The notes: generated by a model from the sequence alone, not told the origin. 12,478 bases of DNA from Acanthaster planci (GCF_001949145.1 NW_019091405.1:775326-787803), one strand, 5' to 3'; shown: positions 1 through 8,224, numbered from the stretch's first letter. A program made the numbers and translations.

Positions 1-179
1 GGGGGGGGGATGGGGGCACATGCCCCGCCCACAAATTCCCGTTGCTCCCAGGTGCCCCCCCCCCACTAAAAAAAAACGGATGAATGGATATTAAACAAGG
101 CTAACAAAGCTCCCCCCCCCCAAAAAAATGCTGGTGCCCCCTTGTGCCCCCCACTGGTAAATTCCTAGCGACGCCACTG
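1..179. mobile_element. hAT-like DNA transposon end, truncated by window edge
   Basis: The segment ends in CCTAGCGACGCCACTG (164-179). Its reverse complement begins CAGTGGCGTCGCTAGG, which resembles the terminal inverted repeats I associate with hAT-superfamily and derived non-autonomous elements in animals. The interior has alternating runs of G or C (1-9, 53-64, 111-121, 137-141, 147-152) beside runs of A, as often seen next to such termini. No transposase reading frame is visible, so this is either the tip of a longer element or a non-autonomous one. The other terminus lies left of the window, so the expected 8-base target duplication, which would begin at about 180, cannot be tested. The homopolymer lengths may be sequencing-uncertain. 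Assignment to hAT rather than another TIR superfamily is inference. Confidence 0.5.
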
Positions 180-561
180 GGTTTACCATACTCATAAATT
201 GTATTACATGTACTCTCAATCCATCTGGACGAATCAAAATTCTGCACCAGTATTTCATTCAGCAAACCTGAACTGCTATCAACCCGGAGTTTGGAGAAAC
301 CCGGGCCGCAGCATTACTCTTTGGACTAGAATTATCCATACAGGCTACCTTGGCTGGAAAACAGGCCAAAAAAAAAACATTAAAAATAAAATGCACAATA
401 CTTTGCTGTCCTCCGTCTTCCCACGTACAGAATTCCCGAGTTTTGTTACGAAACGATGGAAAGGCGGAGGTTCCATGATTCTAATTATACCCAGCAAGAA
501 ATGAGACCGAGGGGTACCCCCCCCCCACATGTCCAATCCCTATACACATTCCAGACTATTG
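180..561. other. non-coding stretch, no supported feature
   Basis: This is AT-rich sequence between the transposon end and the ORF at 562-870. A 101-codon plus-strand frame (199-504) exists, but its composition (Asn/Trp/Ser/Ile mix, low-complexity C-terminus) gives no sign of a protein family. A run of C follows at about 517-526. I see no RNA gene or promoter here. Confidence 0.5.
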
Positions 562-870
562 TTACTTAACACATCCCTTAAGATGTCTGAAAGGAATTCC
601 CCAGATTCCTGCGAGACAATGACCAACACAAAGCAGAGGGGTTCTCTCCGTCTCATACCTTGCTGCATATGATTCTAATAGCCGAGGATGCGAAGCGTCT
701 AAGCCATTTGAATCAAGAATCTCCACCTTTTGATTCTTTTCTCTGACTATATGAACAACGTCCCTTCCTCCACTACCTATATTGTACAAGAGAACAAACG
801 TTTTTACTGCTTTGAGCCAGGAGGTGGATTCCATCCGTCGTTCAGCGTTATTAGCTGTGTACATTTGCAT
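562..870 (-). CDS. unrecognised 102-residue ORF, possible exon or gene fragment
   Basis: An ATG-initiated frame (ATG at 870-868) runs 102 codons to a TAA at 564-562. I do not recognise the product. It has no signal peptide or membrane segment. Residues about 23-55 alternate hydrophobic strands with turns (FVLLYNIGSGG, then VEILDSNGLD). This loosely recalls the strand and Asp-Ser pattern of viral or transposon-type cysteine peptidases, but the expected His-Trp pair is absent, so that is only a speculation. Two internal splice-like sites suggest it could be an exon instead: an acceptor-like pyrimidine tract ending in ATATAG near 788, and a donor-like AAG|GTATGA with the exon edge at 659. No neighbour supports a function. 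It may equally be a chance frame. Confidence 0.25.
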   Translation of the reverse strand: MQMYTANNAERRMESTSWLKAVKTFVLLYNIGSGGRDVVHIVREKNQKVEILDSNGLDASHPRLLESYAARYETERTPLLCVGHCLAGIWGIPFRHLKGCVK

Positions 871-1376
871 ACATGTATATTCAGATTGAAAGCCCTACTC
901 TTCAAGTTGGCCCAAGCTCTTGAGTAACTCTTCGGCTAAGCTGGCCGGTGCACAACTACGAGTTTTCATTCACGTTTAATAGCAGAACGGAACTTGCATG
1001 GTTAAGTCACACACGGAGACCTGCGGTCGACACCATCAGTGAATAGTGGGACCCACATACTGTCTCCATTACCTCACAAGTCGAAATGGACTTAACATGT
1101 ATAATGTCAGCTACAGAAATACGCTAGATTCGAGTTACCAAATGCTCTCAACGTGTCTGTGTGGAGTTGGAGACTTTTTACACTAACAAGGAAGTCTGGC
1201 GAACGGCTAATTCAGGAACCACGGTTCACCGTCTCTTCAGATGAAGACCACGTTTACATGCTGATTGAAATCCCTCGTTCACCGTAGGAAATCATTTCGT
1301 TTGAAATACACTTGCCTTTGGATTATGTCTGAGAAGTATCATAGGTGAGCTTCTGAACAATTAATCTGTTTTGTAA
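871..1376. other. non-coding stretch, nothing recognisable
   Basis: I see no long reading frame, tRNA-like fold, microsatellite or transposon terminus here. A short phrase, GTTCACCGT, occurs twice (near 1224 and near 1277), which is not enough to call a repeat family. Confidence 0.5.
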
Positions 1377-1562
1377 TTACACGTGGCATGCACTTAATAT
1401 TGTTGTTGGTAAAGTTATTTGTTTAATAACAGAGGAAGAGTTAAAACTGATGTTTAACTGAAAGTATACTGGGAAAGAGTTCCATATACGGACGCCGCTT
1501 GACACCCTGTGCACAAACCCTATGAGACTGGTCTGAAAAATTCTGTTTTGTAAGTAAACCAC
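1377..1562 (-). pseudogene. LINE-type reverse transcriptase C-terminal fragment, copy A
   Basis: This 61-codon open stretch on the minus strand contains GVRIWNSFP followed by a Phe/Lys-bearing tail (SFNSSSVIKQI). It matches the pattern seen at the C-terminal end of many non-LTR retrotransposon reverse-transcriptase ORFs: a Trp-Asn-Ser-hydrophobic-Pro block, then a Phe-Lys-Lys-rich helix. The preceding residues (FQTSLIGFVHRV) correspond to the spacer before that block. There is no ATG: the first codon is GTG, so this is a remnant. The palm domain and its YxDD motif are absent. The 3' direction of the element points toward lower coordinates. Copies B (1610-1734) and C (5884-5960) share the same core. 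Clade assignment (CR1, L2, RTE or other) is not possible from this length. Confidence 0.55.
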
Positions 1563-1672
1563 TTAGTTGTTTCCTTCCTAAATTGAACTTTTCTAGACAT
1601 GTTTTTATTTTTTGACAGCTTATAGGTCATTGAAGGGAATAATTACTGGCGTCCGTATATGGAACTCTTCCC
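1471..1672. repeat. 25-base inverted repeat within the LINE fragment pair
   Basis: The 26 bases at 1471-1496 are the reverse complement of the 25 bases at 1648-1672, apart from one extra A in the first arm. The shared core is TTCCATATACGGACGCC. The arms flank 151 bases. They fall on the Val-Arg-Ile-Trp-Asn-Ser codons of copies A and B, so the repeat reflects two oppositely oriented copies of the same element segment. A transcript crossing both could form a hairpin. Confidence 0.85.
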
Positions 1673-1734
1673 GTAAATTGGCTAAATGCGAAATTTAAAA
1701 AGAAAAACACAAGAACAAATAAACATTATATTTT
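1610..1734 (+). pseudogene. LINE-type reverse transcriptase C-terminal fragment, copy B
   Basis: The plus strand encodes TGVRIWNSS at 1642-1668, close to copy A, and then KFKKK at 1691-1705 in a different frame. Together these are the Trp-Asn-Ser block and Lys-rich tail expected at a non-LTR reverse-transcriptase C-terminus, broken by at least one frameshift between 1668 and 1691. An AATAAA at 1718-1723 and AT-rich sequence follow, and an undetermined base lies at 1735. The fragment faces away from copy A, so the two 5' sides meet near 1590. It is a decayed, non-functional remnant. Confidence 0.45.
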
Positions 1735-2114
1735 NACAGTTTAGATACGTAAAAATGAACTTCAAGAAAATGATGAAATTAAACAAAATGGAAGGAGTAC
1801 TTATAAAAACGAACAAGACATTAAAAATGTATAAGTGTAATGAAAGGAGTGTTTCACTTTAAATGAAAATCACAACAGAAAACGTTAGTGCGTCAAATCT
1901 AAATATTCAGAGAGAACATCAACTCGTAGAACGTTTAAAACGGTGTATTTAACTGTTGTTAGCGTTTCTCAATGTGTTTGACGTAGAAATAATTCAGTGT
2001 CACAACTGCTTTTTCTGTGTCTATCAAGTCAATTTGGATCTGTCTGTTTTTTTTAAGACTGTGCAGCTTTCTGTACATTCTGAATACAAATAATTGACAC
2101 TTTTCTGAATAGGG
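1735..2114. other. AT-rich intergenic sequence downstream of the two-exon gene
   Basis: This AT-rich sequence, starting at the single N, probably includes the 3' untranslated region of the minus-strand gene. On the minus strand the nearest canonical AATAAA reads at 1609-1604, about 720 bases past the stop codon. A weaker AATACA variant reads at 1949-1944, about 380 bases past it. I cannot choose between them without transcript data. Confidence 0.4.
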
Positions 2115-2122
2115 TGACGTCA
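2115..2122. promoter_or_regulatory. CRE-like octamer TGACGTCA, copy 1
   Basis: This is an exact palindromic match to the cAMP-response element bound by CREB/ATF bZIP factors. It lies about 205 bases beyond the stop codon of the minus-strand gene, so it is not in an obvious promoter position. Function is inferred from the motif only. Confidence 0.35.
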
Positions 2123-2326
2123 CAAGAGTGGTTTAGATCCTCAACCAGCTGCCCAAATCAGTCAACCGTTGCTTGCAGCCGAAAGCCAAGCAGGGATTGG
2201 TTACCAACTCACATAAGGGAGATTTGTAATTCGCAGTTTCTCATGCACGAAACGTTTCTTTCCTCAACACATAGGAATTTTGTCCAATTCTGTTTCTCTC
2301 CTGTCCGCGCCCGATCTCCCTGCTTT

Positions 2327-3761
2327 TCACTGATCGCCCTCCGATGAGCTACTCTCTCTGTCCCGGAGACCCTCCCGGATGCGAGCCTTCAACTTATCCA
2401 TCACTCTCTTCAAGAAATCCGTCTCGTCGATATCCCGCTCGTCTAGTTTCTTGACCACCACGAGATCGGTGAACATGACCCGGGCCATCATCAACATGGC
2501 GTGGGCTCGTTCGTAGAGGGCAGCCTGTTATATGTTTATAAAGTAGTAACGAAAAAGTGAGTTTGTTTACTCCCAGAACAAAAATTTACGACAGCAAACG
2601 TCTTATGACGTTTTTCCTTTGATAAACTTGTTCGGGTTTCCACATACATCTAGCGTAATACTGTTTCTTTTTTTGCTAAAATTTAAAGAAAAGTTGCAAC
2701 ATGGACGATTTTGTTCTGCTGCATTAGCAGTTCTAATAAACTTCGATTGAACTTCACATGCAATCTAAAAAAATTATAGAGTAAAATAATATAAGGCCGA
2801 GTACAGCATCGAAAGGTAATCAAGTATGTTAAGTTTTGTCCCTGTTTGGTTTGAATGATCTAATTAAATTGCGGTAAAAGCGCGCTTTACTTACATCGGT
2901 ATAGTCGCGGACTTTCATCACTTGCCGTCGAACGTTCTGCATCTGTTCAAAGACTCCCCACGTCCCGTAGCTGGTGTGCAGCTGCTTAGAGCTGCTATAG
3001 AAGTCTTGCAGTCGAATGACGTCTTCCTCTTTGTCTTCCCACATGGTCATCTCCGGCTCGATCCTATACAGCCGAAGACAGAACTCTGGGTCTACGCGGT
3101 TGACGAGCAGCGTCTTCCTGAAGGACGAGGGGAGCGGTTTGCCTACTCGAGGGAGAAGGATTGCGTCACGCTTTAGCACGATCTGGCTGGTCTTGGTGCC
3201 CTCGGCCTGCACCAGCTCCGAGAAGCTGTAGACCATCTCGAAGGCCCGCAGCTCCTTCAGGGTGCCCACCCAGAGGTAGAACCCCCAGCGGCAACACCGC
3301 TCCAGGATCATGTAAGCCAGGCGGGCCATGTCCGATCGGGGTTCCCGCACGTCCGGCTCGTAGCCGGTGCTGCTCTTGCGGATCATCAGCGCGGACACGA
3401 AGACCAGCTCAGGTCGCCTCTTGGCCAGCATGAGGTCCACCTTGGGCTGCACCACCGTCCTGCTGCGGAGGTACTTGAGCTTCGGGTGGTCGTACTCCAG
3501 GATGATCTGCTCGAGGTCCTTCTCATGACGAGAGAGGATGTAGGTGCAGGTGTCGTACAGCCGACCCTGCAAGAACTTGGGGTCTTTGAGTAGTTCCCTT
3601 TTACCCAAGTGAATATCTTGAAGGATGATGCCGTGTAAGGCCAGGCAGGCGTCTTTGAAGAGTTGCTCACTGTATTGGTAACTGTCGCTAACGTTGGGGA
3701 ATTTGGTGGGATGGTCCTTGATCTTTTGTAACTCTTTTGTCACCCGCGCCGCGGCTGCCAT
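2327..3761 (-). CDS. uncharacterised 354-residue protein, two coding exons joined 3761-2895 and 2524-2327
   Basis: This is the one confident gene. Exon 1 (3761-2895) encodes 289 residues and ends at a phase-0 junction GAT|GTAAGT. Exon 2 (2524-2327) follows an acceptor ATAACAG and encodes 65 residues to TGA. The start ATG at 3761-3759 has a good context (CAAAATGG), and an in-frame TAG lies 21 bases upstream. I do not recognise the family. There is no signal peptide or clear membrane segment, which suggests an intracellular protein. It appears helical and rich in Arg, Lys, Tyr and Leu. Landmarks are a basic/aromatic stretch around residues 78-100 (RHEKDLEQ to YLRSR), an AKRRPEL block at 113-119, a Cys-Cys-Arg-Trp aromatic segment at 156-164, a proline-bounded basic segment at 204-216, and in exon 2 a charged helix (DETDFLKRVMDKLKARIREG) before a Ser-rich acidic end (SSSSEGD) that resembles a casein-kinase-2 site. 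The coding exons are markedly more GC-rich than their surroundings. Continuity of frame and charged-helix character across the junction supports the splice model. Confidence 0.85.
2525..2894 (-). other. intron of the two-exon gene (370 bases, phase 0)
   Basis: Read on the minus strand, the intron begins GTAAGTAAAG (donor dinucleotide at 2894-2893) and ends CATATAACAG (acceptor at 2526-2525). A branch-like GTTACTAC lies about 20-28 bases before the acceptor. It is far more AT-rich than the flanking exons. Read-through would add 21 residues (VSKARFYRN and onward) before a stop at 2829, which is the alternative unspliced end. Confidence 0.8.
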
Positions 3762-3793
3762 TTTGCGACGGAGCCTTGTTTCCTATCCACTCA
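3762..3793 (-). other. 5' untranslated segment with possible upstream-intron acceptor
   Basis: Between the start codon and an in-frame TAG (3785-3783) there is no alternative ATG, which fixes the start. Directly upstream, the minus strand reads TTGTTGCTTTCGCAG and then TGAGTGG, a plausible splice acceptor with the exon edge at 3793. A non-coding first exon and promoter could therefore lie at higher coordinates. I see no TATA box immediately upstream on this strand. Confidence 0.35.
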
Positions 3794-5165
3794 CTGCGAA
3801 AGCAACAATCAGACTGTTGAAAGAAAAGAAAAATGGAAATAAGTTGGTCATGTTTCAACTGAGTCTTTATCAAACTTTGAGAAATCCTTAAACCGTACTC
3901 GACTCTTCTGGGTTTTGTGAATGAAAAGTACAGCTCTTTTGGAATTATTACGAGACAACCCTTATTTTTCATTGAAGTAACTTGCAAGTTCCAAAAAGAT
4001 ATAACCAACTTTCTTATTTCTACCTCGTCTTCTCAAAACAAAAATTTAAATCGTTAAACATACCTCTGCAATTTATTAGAGAATAAAAAGAGGGAAAATA
4101 AATACTCGTGTCGTGTTTTGTGTGAATTATTGTGATTTGCTACACCAAAGTTAATGAGATGTACATTCGAAACTTAAAAAAATGACACAAGTCTGGACAT
4201 TCATTCTTTTCAACAGTCAAAAATGTATGAAAGTAAAAGAAAACGTGACCGCGATATCATAATGGTACCATTTCCAACTTACAGAGGAAGTTCCAAGCCC
4301 CTTAAGACAAACTATATCTAACTAAACTCCTCTGTCCCATTAAACCAAGCCAAAAGTGACGTTTCCGAATGCATTTATTCCTGTAAGGCATGCTTTAGTG
4401 AGCAACATGTTTTTTCTCGAACTTGCCTGCCATCTTATACCAAAACATTTCGCATGCATCACGGAACTAGGATTTATTGATTTGTTTATCTTTTGTGGAC
4501 TTCTTCAAGCTGTCTGTGATTTTGTACCTGACAAATAATAATTACCAGTTAGGATATCAAAATGGTGCGGGCTGTTTGGTCCGTGGTTCTCATTTTCGAC
4601 CGACACTATTTTGGGCTCCCAACCTATAAGGAATGCATCATTACAGACCATCGTATGAAATATACCCTATTTTCAAAAAATTTAATACATGAAAATATTA
4701 TGAACATCAAATTCAGGCAATAATTCAGGCTCTTGGTTGTTTGAGAATATATTAATTTATCTCTACTTTGGGCGTATTCTGTCCGATGAAATCCCAGAAA
4801 AGGCCGTCGCCTACTGTTTATTACACGCACGCAAGGCTGCAATCTGTCGACTGCCAATGTTTAGCTAAATGTTTGTGACGGTATGGTGTAGATACACGTT
4901 TTTTAACTACAGGCTACACCCGCCTTGATAATGAGGGCTTTAATAATTTATTCACGTGCATAAACTCGTAATAACATTCTTTTCAGTTCCATCTGAGCAT
5001 TTCGTTTGTCCTCAAATTTTTCAAATTTTTCGCTGACATGCCTACCGCAATGGCAGAAAAGCCATTTGTAGAAATAGAATGGTACACGCTATTGTCCAGA
5101 TAAGAAAAAGCGTTCCTTGAAATGGAATGCTGGGCCCTGCAGCAGAGCGAAAACTCCGTGAAGAA
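3794..5165. other. long non-coding stretch upstream of the gene
   Basis: This AT-rich sequence has stops in all frames. The open stretches that exist (minus 4857-4624, plus 4356-4538) begin with TTG or GTG rather than ATG and have no recognisable content. The promoter of the minus-strand gene and any untranslated first exon should lie here, but I cannot place them. Confidence 0.5.
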
Positions 5166-5173
5166 TGACGTCA
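5166..5173. promoter_or_regulatory. CRE-like octamer TGACGTCA, copy 2
   Basis: Exact CREB/ATF palindrome in the context AGAATGACGTCAAAGG. It lies about 1.4 kb upstream of the minus-strand gene's start codon. No gene is recognised next to it. Confidence 0.3.
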
Positions 5174-5883
5174 AAGGTGCCAAAGGTATTATGAGACTTA
5201 ACCGTTTTCTTTGACGCCGTGTTATTGTTTTCACCACTCCTTCGTTTTCTATCTCGGGGGCGACATTCTTAATAGGCAGACAAGCAATTTATTGTTACGT
5301 AACTCATTCGCTGGTAAGCATAAGCCAATGTAGAGCAAGACGGCGGGCTGTGCCAACGGATAGATCCGTCAGGGTGAGAGTGTGACACAAAATTTGTTTA
5401 ATTCGGTTGCAAGATGCGACAAGTACCACACTGATGCAACATGCTCCCTACACAAAAATTAGAAAAGTGTATTTGTCAGCCCATAAGTTCTGGTGAATTA
5501 TACACAGTGTATTGACAGTACCACTTGCCCTCGACGAAAACGTCATTTAATCTGACTGGAGATAAGGAGATAGCAAGAATGAACCCAACAAAAAGGTAAA
5601 AAGTAGTGCAAATAACCATTGTTTATCATTAAGGGTTTTTTCACTAGAGTACCGTTATTCAATAAAATTCACTCAGCCAAAGGAAACTGAAATAATTCCT
5701 CAGGAAAAAAATAGCATGAAAGAATAGCAGTCAAGGTTGGCCACTGCTCAGCTCAGTTTAGAAACGGCTCACATTTCAGAAAGAGGCCCATTTACGGACA
5801 ACACTATAATTTCCCTTAAAATGTTATAACAGCCGTCGGAGAGTGATAACATGTCCTAAAAGTACATAGAAAACACTTTTAGT
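5174..5883. other. non-coding stretch, nothing recognisable
   Basis: No supported reading frame or mobile-element end is present. A short hairpin, ACGGA-TAGA-TCCGT at 5356-5369, is too small to stand out from chance. Confidence 0.5.
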
Positions 5884-5960
5884 TTTTTCAGACAAGTCCC
5901 ATAGGTCTGCGCACAAGGCCTTAAGTATTGTCTGTATATGGAACTCTTTCCTAAATGTCT
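5884..5960 (+). pseudogene. LINE-type reverse transcriptase C-terminal fragment, copy C
   Basis: The plus strand carries TTTTTTCAGACAAGTCCCAT and then GTATATGGAACTCTTTCC, matching copy A (read on the minus strand) through both blocks and the sequence between them with scattered substitutions. Translation gives VCIWNSF in one frame and FQTSPIGL in another, with a TAA between them, so the fragment is frameshifted. It is a third, more diverged remnant of the same element family. No upstream reverse-transcriptase domain is present. Confidence 0.5.
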
Positions 5961-6240
5961 TTTGGTTAAAACACATAGGCCTACAAAGCTCATCGTTTCA
6001 GTAATTCTATGGAAAAACAGCCACAAATGCATTCTGTGTCTTTTCTAAGAAGGTTAATGTTTTACATTAAAGAAAACATTACGGATGTCTAATTTTCAGA
6101 GCCATCGTTTCTAAATCATTCATCAGATTCTGGAAGCCGTTTGAAATAACATGTCATTATTCATTTAATACAAAAAGATCCATTATCGATTCGTGTTGTG
6201 TAAAAGATTTTATTGAATGAAGTAATAAACCAAGAAAAGC
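5961..6240. other. non-coding stretch containing one TAGGCCTA palindrome
   Basis: AT-rich sequence downstream of LINE fragment C, possibly including its decayed 3' region. TAGGCCTA lies at 5976-5983 and recurs at 11406 and 12413. No gene is visible. Confidence 0.4.
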
Positions 6241-6279
6241 TGTGTCCTCCCAAGAGGCGAAAATACTGCAGAGGACACA
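6241..6279. repeat. 9-base inverted repeat (hairpin)
   Basis: TGTGTCCTC at 6241-6249 is the perfect reverse complement of GAGGACACA at 6271-6279, with 21 bases between. An arm of this length is expected about once or twice by chance in a window this size, so no role is claimed. Confidence 0.5.
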
Positions 6280-6425
6280 TATTAAATTAATGTCCAAATT
6301 TTACTGTTCAGTGATTAATATCAATATGCATTGATTCGTGGAGACAACGCCTTCGCAAATATTGAAGAAAAAATGCCTCCTCTCCCATTCGCGCAAAACT
6401 TAAACGGAGTGGCGAAATAATACCT

Positions 6426-6433
6426 TGACGTCA
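6426..6433. promoter_or_regulatory. CRE-like octamer TGACGTCA, copy 3
   Basis: Exact CREB/ATF palindrome in the context ACCTTGACGTCACAGGTAG. It lies just before the small hAT-like terminus pair at 6483. No adjacent gene is recognised. Confidence 0.3.
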
Positions 6434-6482
6434 CAGGTAGATCTATATCATGAAGATAACGCGTGCCACATCAAAAAGCGCG

Positions 6483-6525
6483 CAGTGGTGTGCATTAAAA
6501 AATGGGTGGAGCTAGGACGCCACTG
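6483..6525. mobile_element. very short pair of hAT-like termini (43 bases)
   Basis: CAGTGGTGTGC at 6483-6493 faces GGACGCCACTG at 6515-6525. The reverse complement of the second (CAGTGGCGTCC) matches the first at 9 of 11 positions. The right arm resembles the transposon end at 164-179 (CTAGCGACGCCACTG versus GCTAGGACGCCACTG). The pair could be an almost fully deleted element or a solo terminus. No 8-base target duplication is visible in the flanks, which weakens the call. Confidence 0.3.
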
Positions 6526-6765
6526 CCTGGAACAGTCTTGTACGAGGTGGCCGGTGTGCCATGGCTGTTGGTCTTAATTACTATGTACTGTGTAACGTTG
6601 CCAGCGAGAAGCTGGAAAACATGGGCTGCAGAAACGGTGATCGTTGCATTTGATAAACATGCTACATTCAAGTAGCGATCCCGGGCATAATTTCTGTTAA
6701 AATTTCAACAGGGTGTTCCCCCAAAAATGTATCCCAAAAGTAACATCTATTTCCTCCCAAAATGT
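6526..6765. other. non-coding stretch with a 30-codon Kozak-positioned ORF, not supported as a gene
   Basis: An ATG at 6561 in a strong context (TGCCATGG) opens 30 codons to TGA at 6651-6653. There is no second motif, splice evidence or family signal, so it is not called as a gene. Confidence 0.4.
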
Positions 6766-6791
6766 TAAATTGAACCTTTAGGTTCAATTTA
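6766..6791. repeat. 26-base near-perfect palindrome
   Basis: TAAATTGAACCT (6766-6777) and AGGTTCAATTTA (6780-6791) are exact reverse complements around a two-base TT centre. Such a compact 12-base arm is unlikely by chance. It could be a cruciform-forming site or the fused tips of a lost inverted-repeat element. Confidence 0.75.
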
Positions 6792-7862
6792 TGATTTGAA
6801 TTCGGTGATTGCTTGATTATACACCTGCAAGGTAAAACGTCTATTGGATAGAACCAAAAAGATAAGTTGTGTTGCACAATTGAAAATATGTCCGCAAAGT
6901 AACACAAACTTCAAATGAATCTTTCAGTATAAGTGGAAAACACTATTAGCTTAATATGATACCAAAACAACACTATGTGATGATTATTTTTGGAGAAAAT
7001 AAATGTTCCTTTTGGGTTGCGTTTTCTGGGCGACGCCCAATATATTTACGAGCACTGTTGTCGACAGTTCTGCAGCCTGTGAAAAAAGCCTTTTATCAGA
7101 AAACCCGTCGCCAAACGGTACAATAGCTGAAAAATCGCGAGGTTTCACAACGAACAATGATCGAAACCGGTTATCCCATTCCCAACACAACACTTACTCT
7201 AATTTACACGTGCACTTTCGGTCAATACTTACTGGATGTTTCGAATAATCTCATCGTTAACGTCACTGGTCGTTAATGAAAAATCGATACTGGTAGTCTT
7301 AACATGTGGTCTTAACATCAAGAGAGAATCCTTGTTGAAATTGCAAACCTTGGGCACACTGTTTTGTACATAGACCGTTACTGTGGCAACGACGAACGTT
7401 GCCAAAATTATATTAATTTTTGTAATCAATTATGTAACGGGTCAGCTGTAGCTCAGATGCTGTTCTGCTTACTCATAAAAGATTTACGGCGTGGAGCAAT
7501 GCAGCAAGGAGACGGGAAAACGCACCAAAAAGGTCGTGAAATAAACATTGATAGCGCAGGTTCACCTTGTAATATTGGATGTGAATTTTTATAACATAAT
7601 TAGAAGGGAAATCAAACCATGCAAGGCTAAAACAGATATGAATCAAAACCCGGAAGGATTATAAAATAGTGACATTATTAAGGAGAATTTTATTTTTTCC
7701 TTGGGTCCACGTTTTTTTTTCGAAAAATATCGATGCTATCTTACGTTTAATGTTAGTGCGATTAAAAGCTTTCGAACTGAAATAGTAGTCTCTCTAGGGG
7801 GTGAACAGGGACGGAAAAATTTAACACTGTGTCGTACCCTATATGACTGTGTTTTACAGTAA
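6792..7862. other. long non-coding stretch with weak splice-like signals
   Basis: Open frames at 7003-7248 (plus) and 7429-7229 (minus) occur, but neither has convincing gene structure; the second begins TTG directly after a TAA. Two GTAAGT donor-like sites on the minus strand (7232 and 7198) leave room for a small unrecognised exon. A two-unit repeat of GTCTTAACAT lies at 7296-7318. Confidence 0.4.
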
Positions 7863-7868
7863 AATAAA
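7863..7868 (+). terminator. possible polyadenylation signal AATAAA
   Basis: AATAAA is followed 20-50 bases later by a GT-rich stretch (CTGCTGTTGTGTTTGTATC, 7887 onward), the usual pairing of poly(A) signal and downstream element in animals. No plus-strand gene is recognised upstream, so it may be fortuitous or serve an unseen transcript. Confidence 0.2.
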
Positions 7869-8224
7869 TGTGACTTCTGTATTCTTCTGCTGTTGTGTTT
7901 GTATCTTTTTGTTGTCTACAACCTTTACCCCTTTATCGGGGGGGGGGGCTGGAATCTCTAAGCCCCTCCCCATCGCGTCTGTCTGTACGACACCAACTTG
8001 ATCATTGCCTGCCTGGATCATGGAAAACGGGGATCTTCTCTTTCGAGAATTATCTCTCCGTTATCAGAATTTTGCCCCGAGTTTTATACCATACTTAGCG
8101 TACCTCGACATGCACTACCCTCTACACCGAAGTGAAAAGGATCGTGACATCAGGGTAGGCGCGTAGCTGGGGCCTTGTGGCCAGGCGCGTTTTCCGGCGC
8201 TTTGTTTTCCAACACAATTTCAGT
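7869..8224. other. non-coding stretch with a G-run
   Basis: A G-run at about 7939-7948 resembles the homopolymer segments near the hAT-like end at position 1. The phrase AGGCGCGTAGCTGGGG at 8157-8172 is mildly similar to a hAT terminus (GGCGTAGC), but no partner is found. No gene is supported. Confidence 0.35.

Noticed and set aside
3161-3433. 90-codon plus-strand ORF rich in Pro, Arg, Ser
   Set aside because: It lies antisense inside the GC-rich first exon of the confident minus-strand gene; its composition is a by-product of that coding strand.
3386-3670. 94-codon minus-strand ORF
   Set aside because: Same strand as the confident gene but in another frame, fully inside exon 1; Ser/Thr/Trp/Arg-rich shadow translation.
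4356-4538. 60-codon hydrophobic plus-strand ORF
   Set aside because: It begins with GTG, not ATG, in a eukaryotic context and shows no splice sites or family motif.
7003-7248. 81-codon plus-strand ORF with a hydrophobic N-terminus suggesting a secreted peptide
   Set aside because: The hydrophobic part is short and interrupted, no cysteine framework or cleavage motif is clear, and no promoter or homology supports it.
7229-7429. Minus-strand frame that looks like a membrane anchor followed by a luminal stem, ending at a GTAAGT donor
   Set aside because: The first codon is TTG immediately after a TAA, so there is no ATG before the hydrophobic stretch and no acceptor that preserves it. Phase-compatible acceptors downstream that I tried lead to early stops.
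7448-7570. tRNA-like A box (GTAGCTCAGATGC) suggesting a tRNA gene or tRNA-derived SINE
   Set aside because: The only B-box-like phrase (GGTTCACC near 7559) is a poor match and too far away; no cloverleaf can be drawn.
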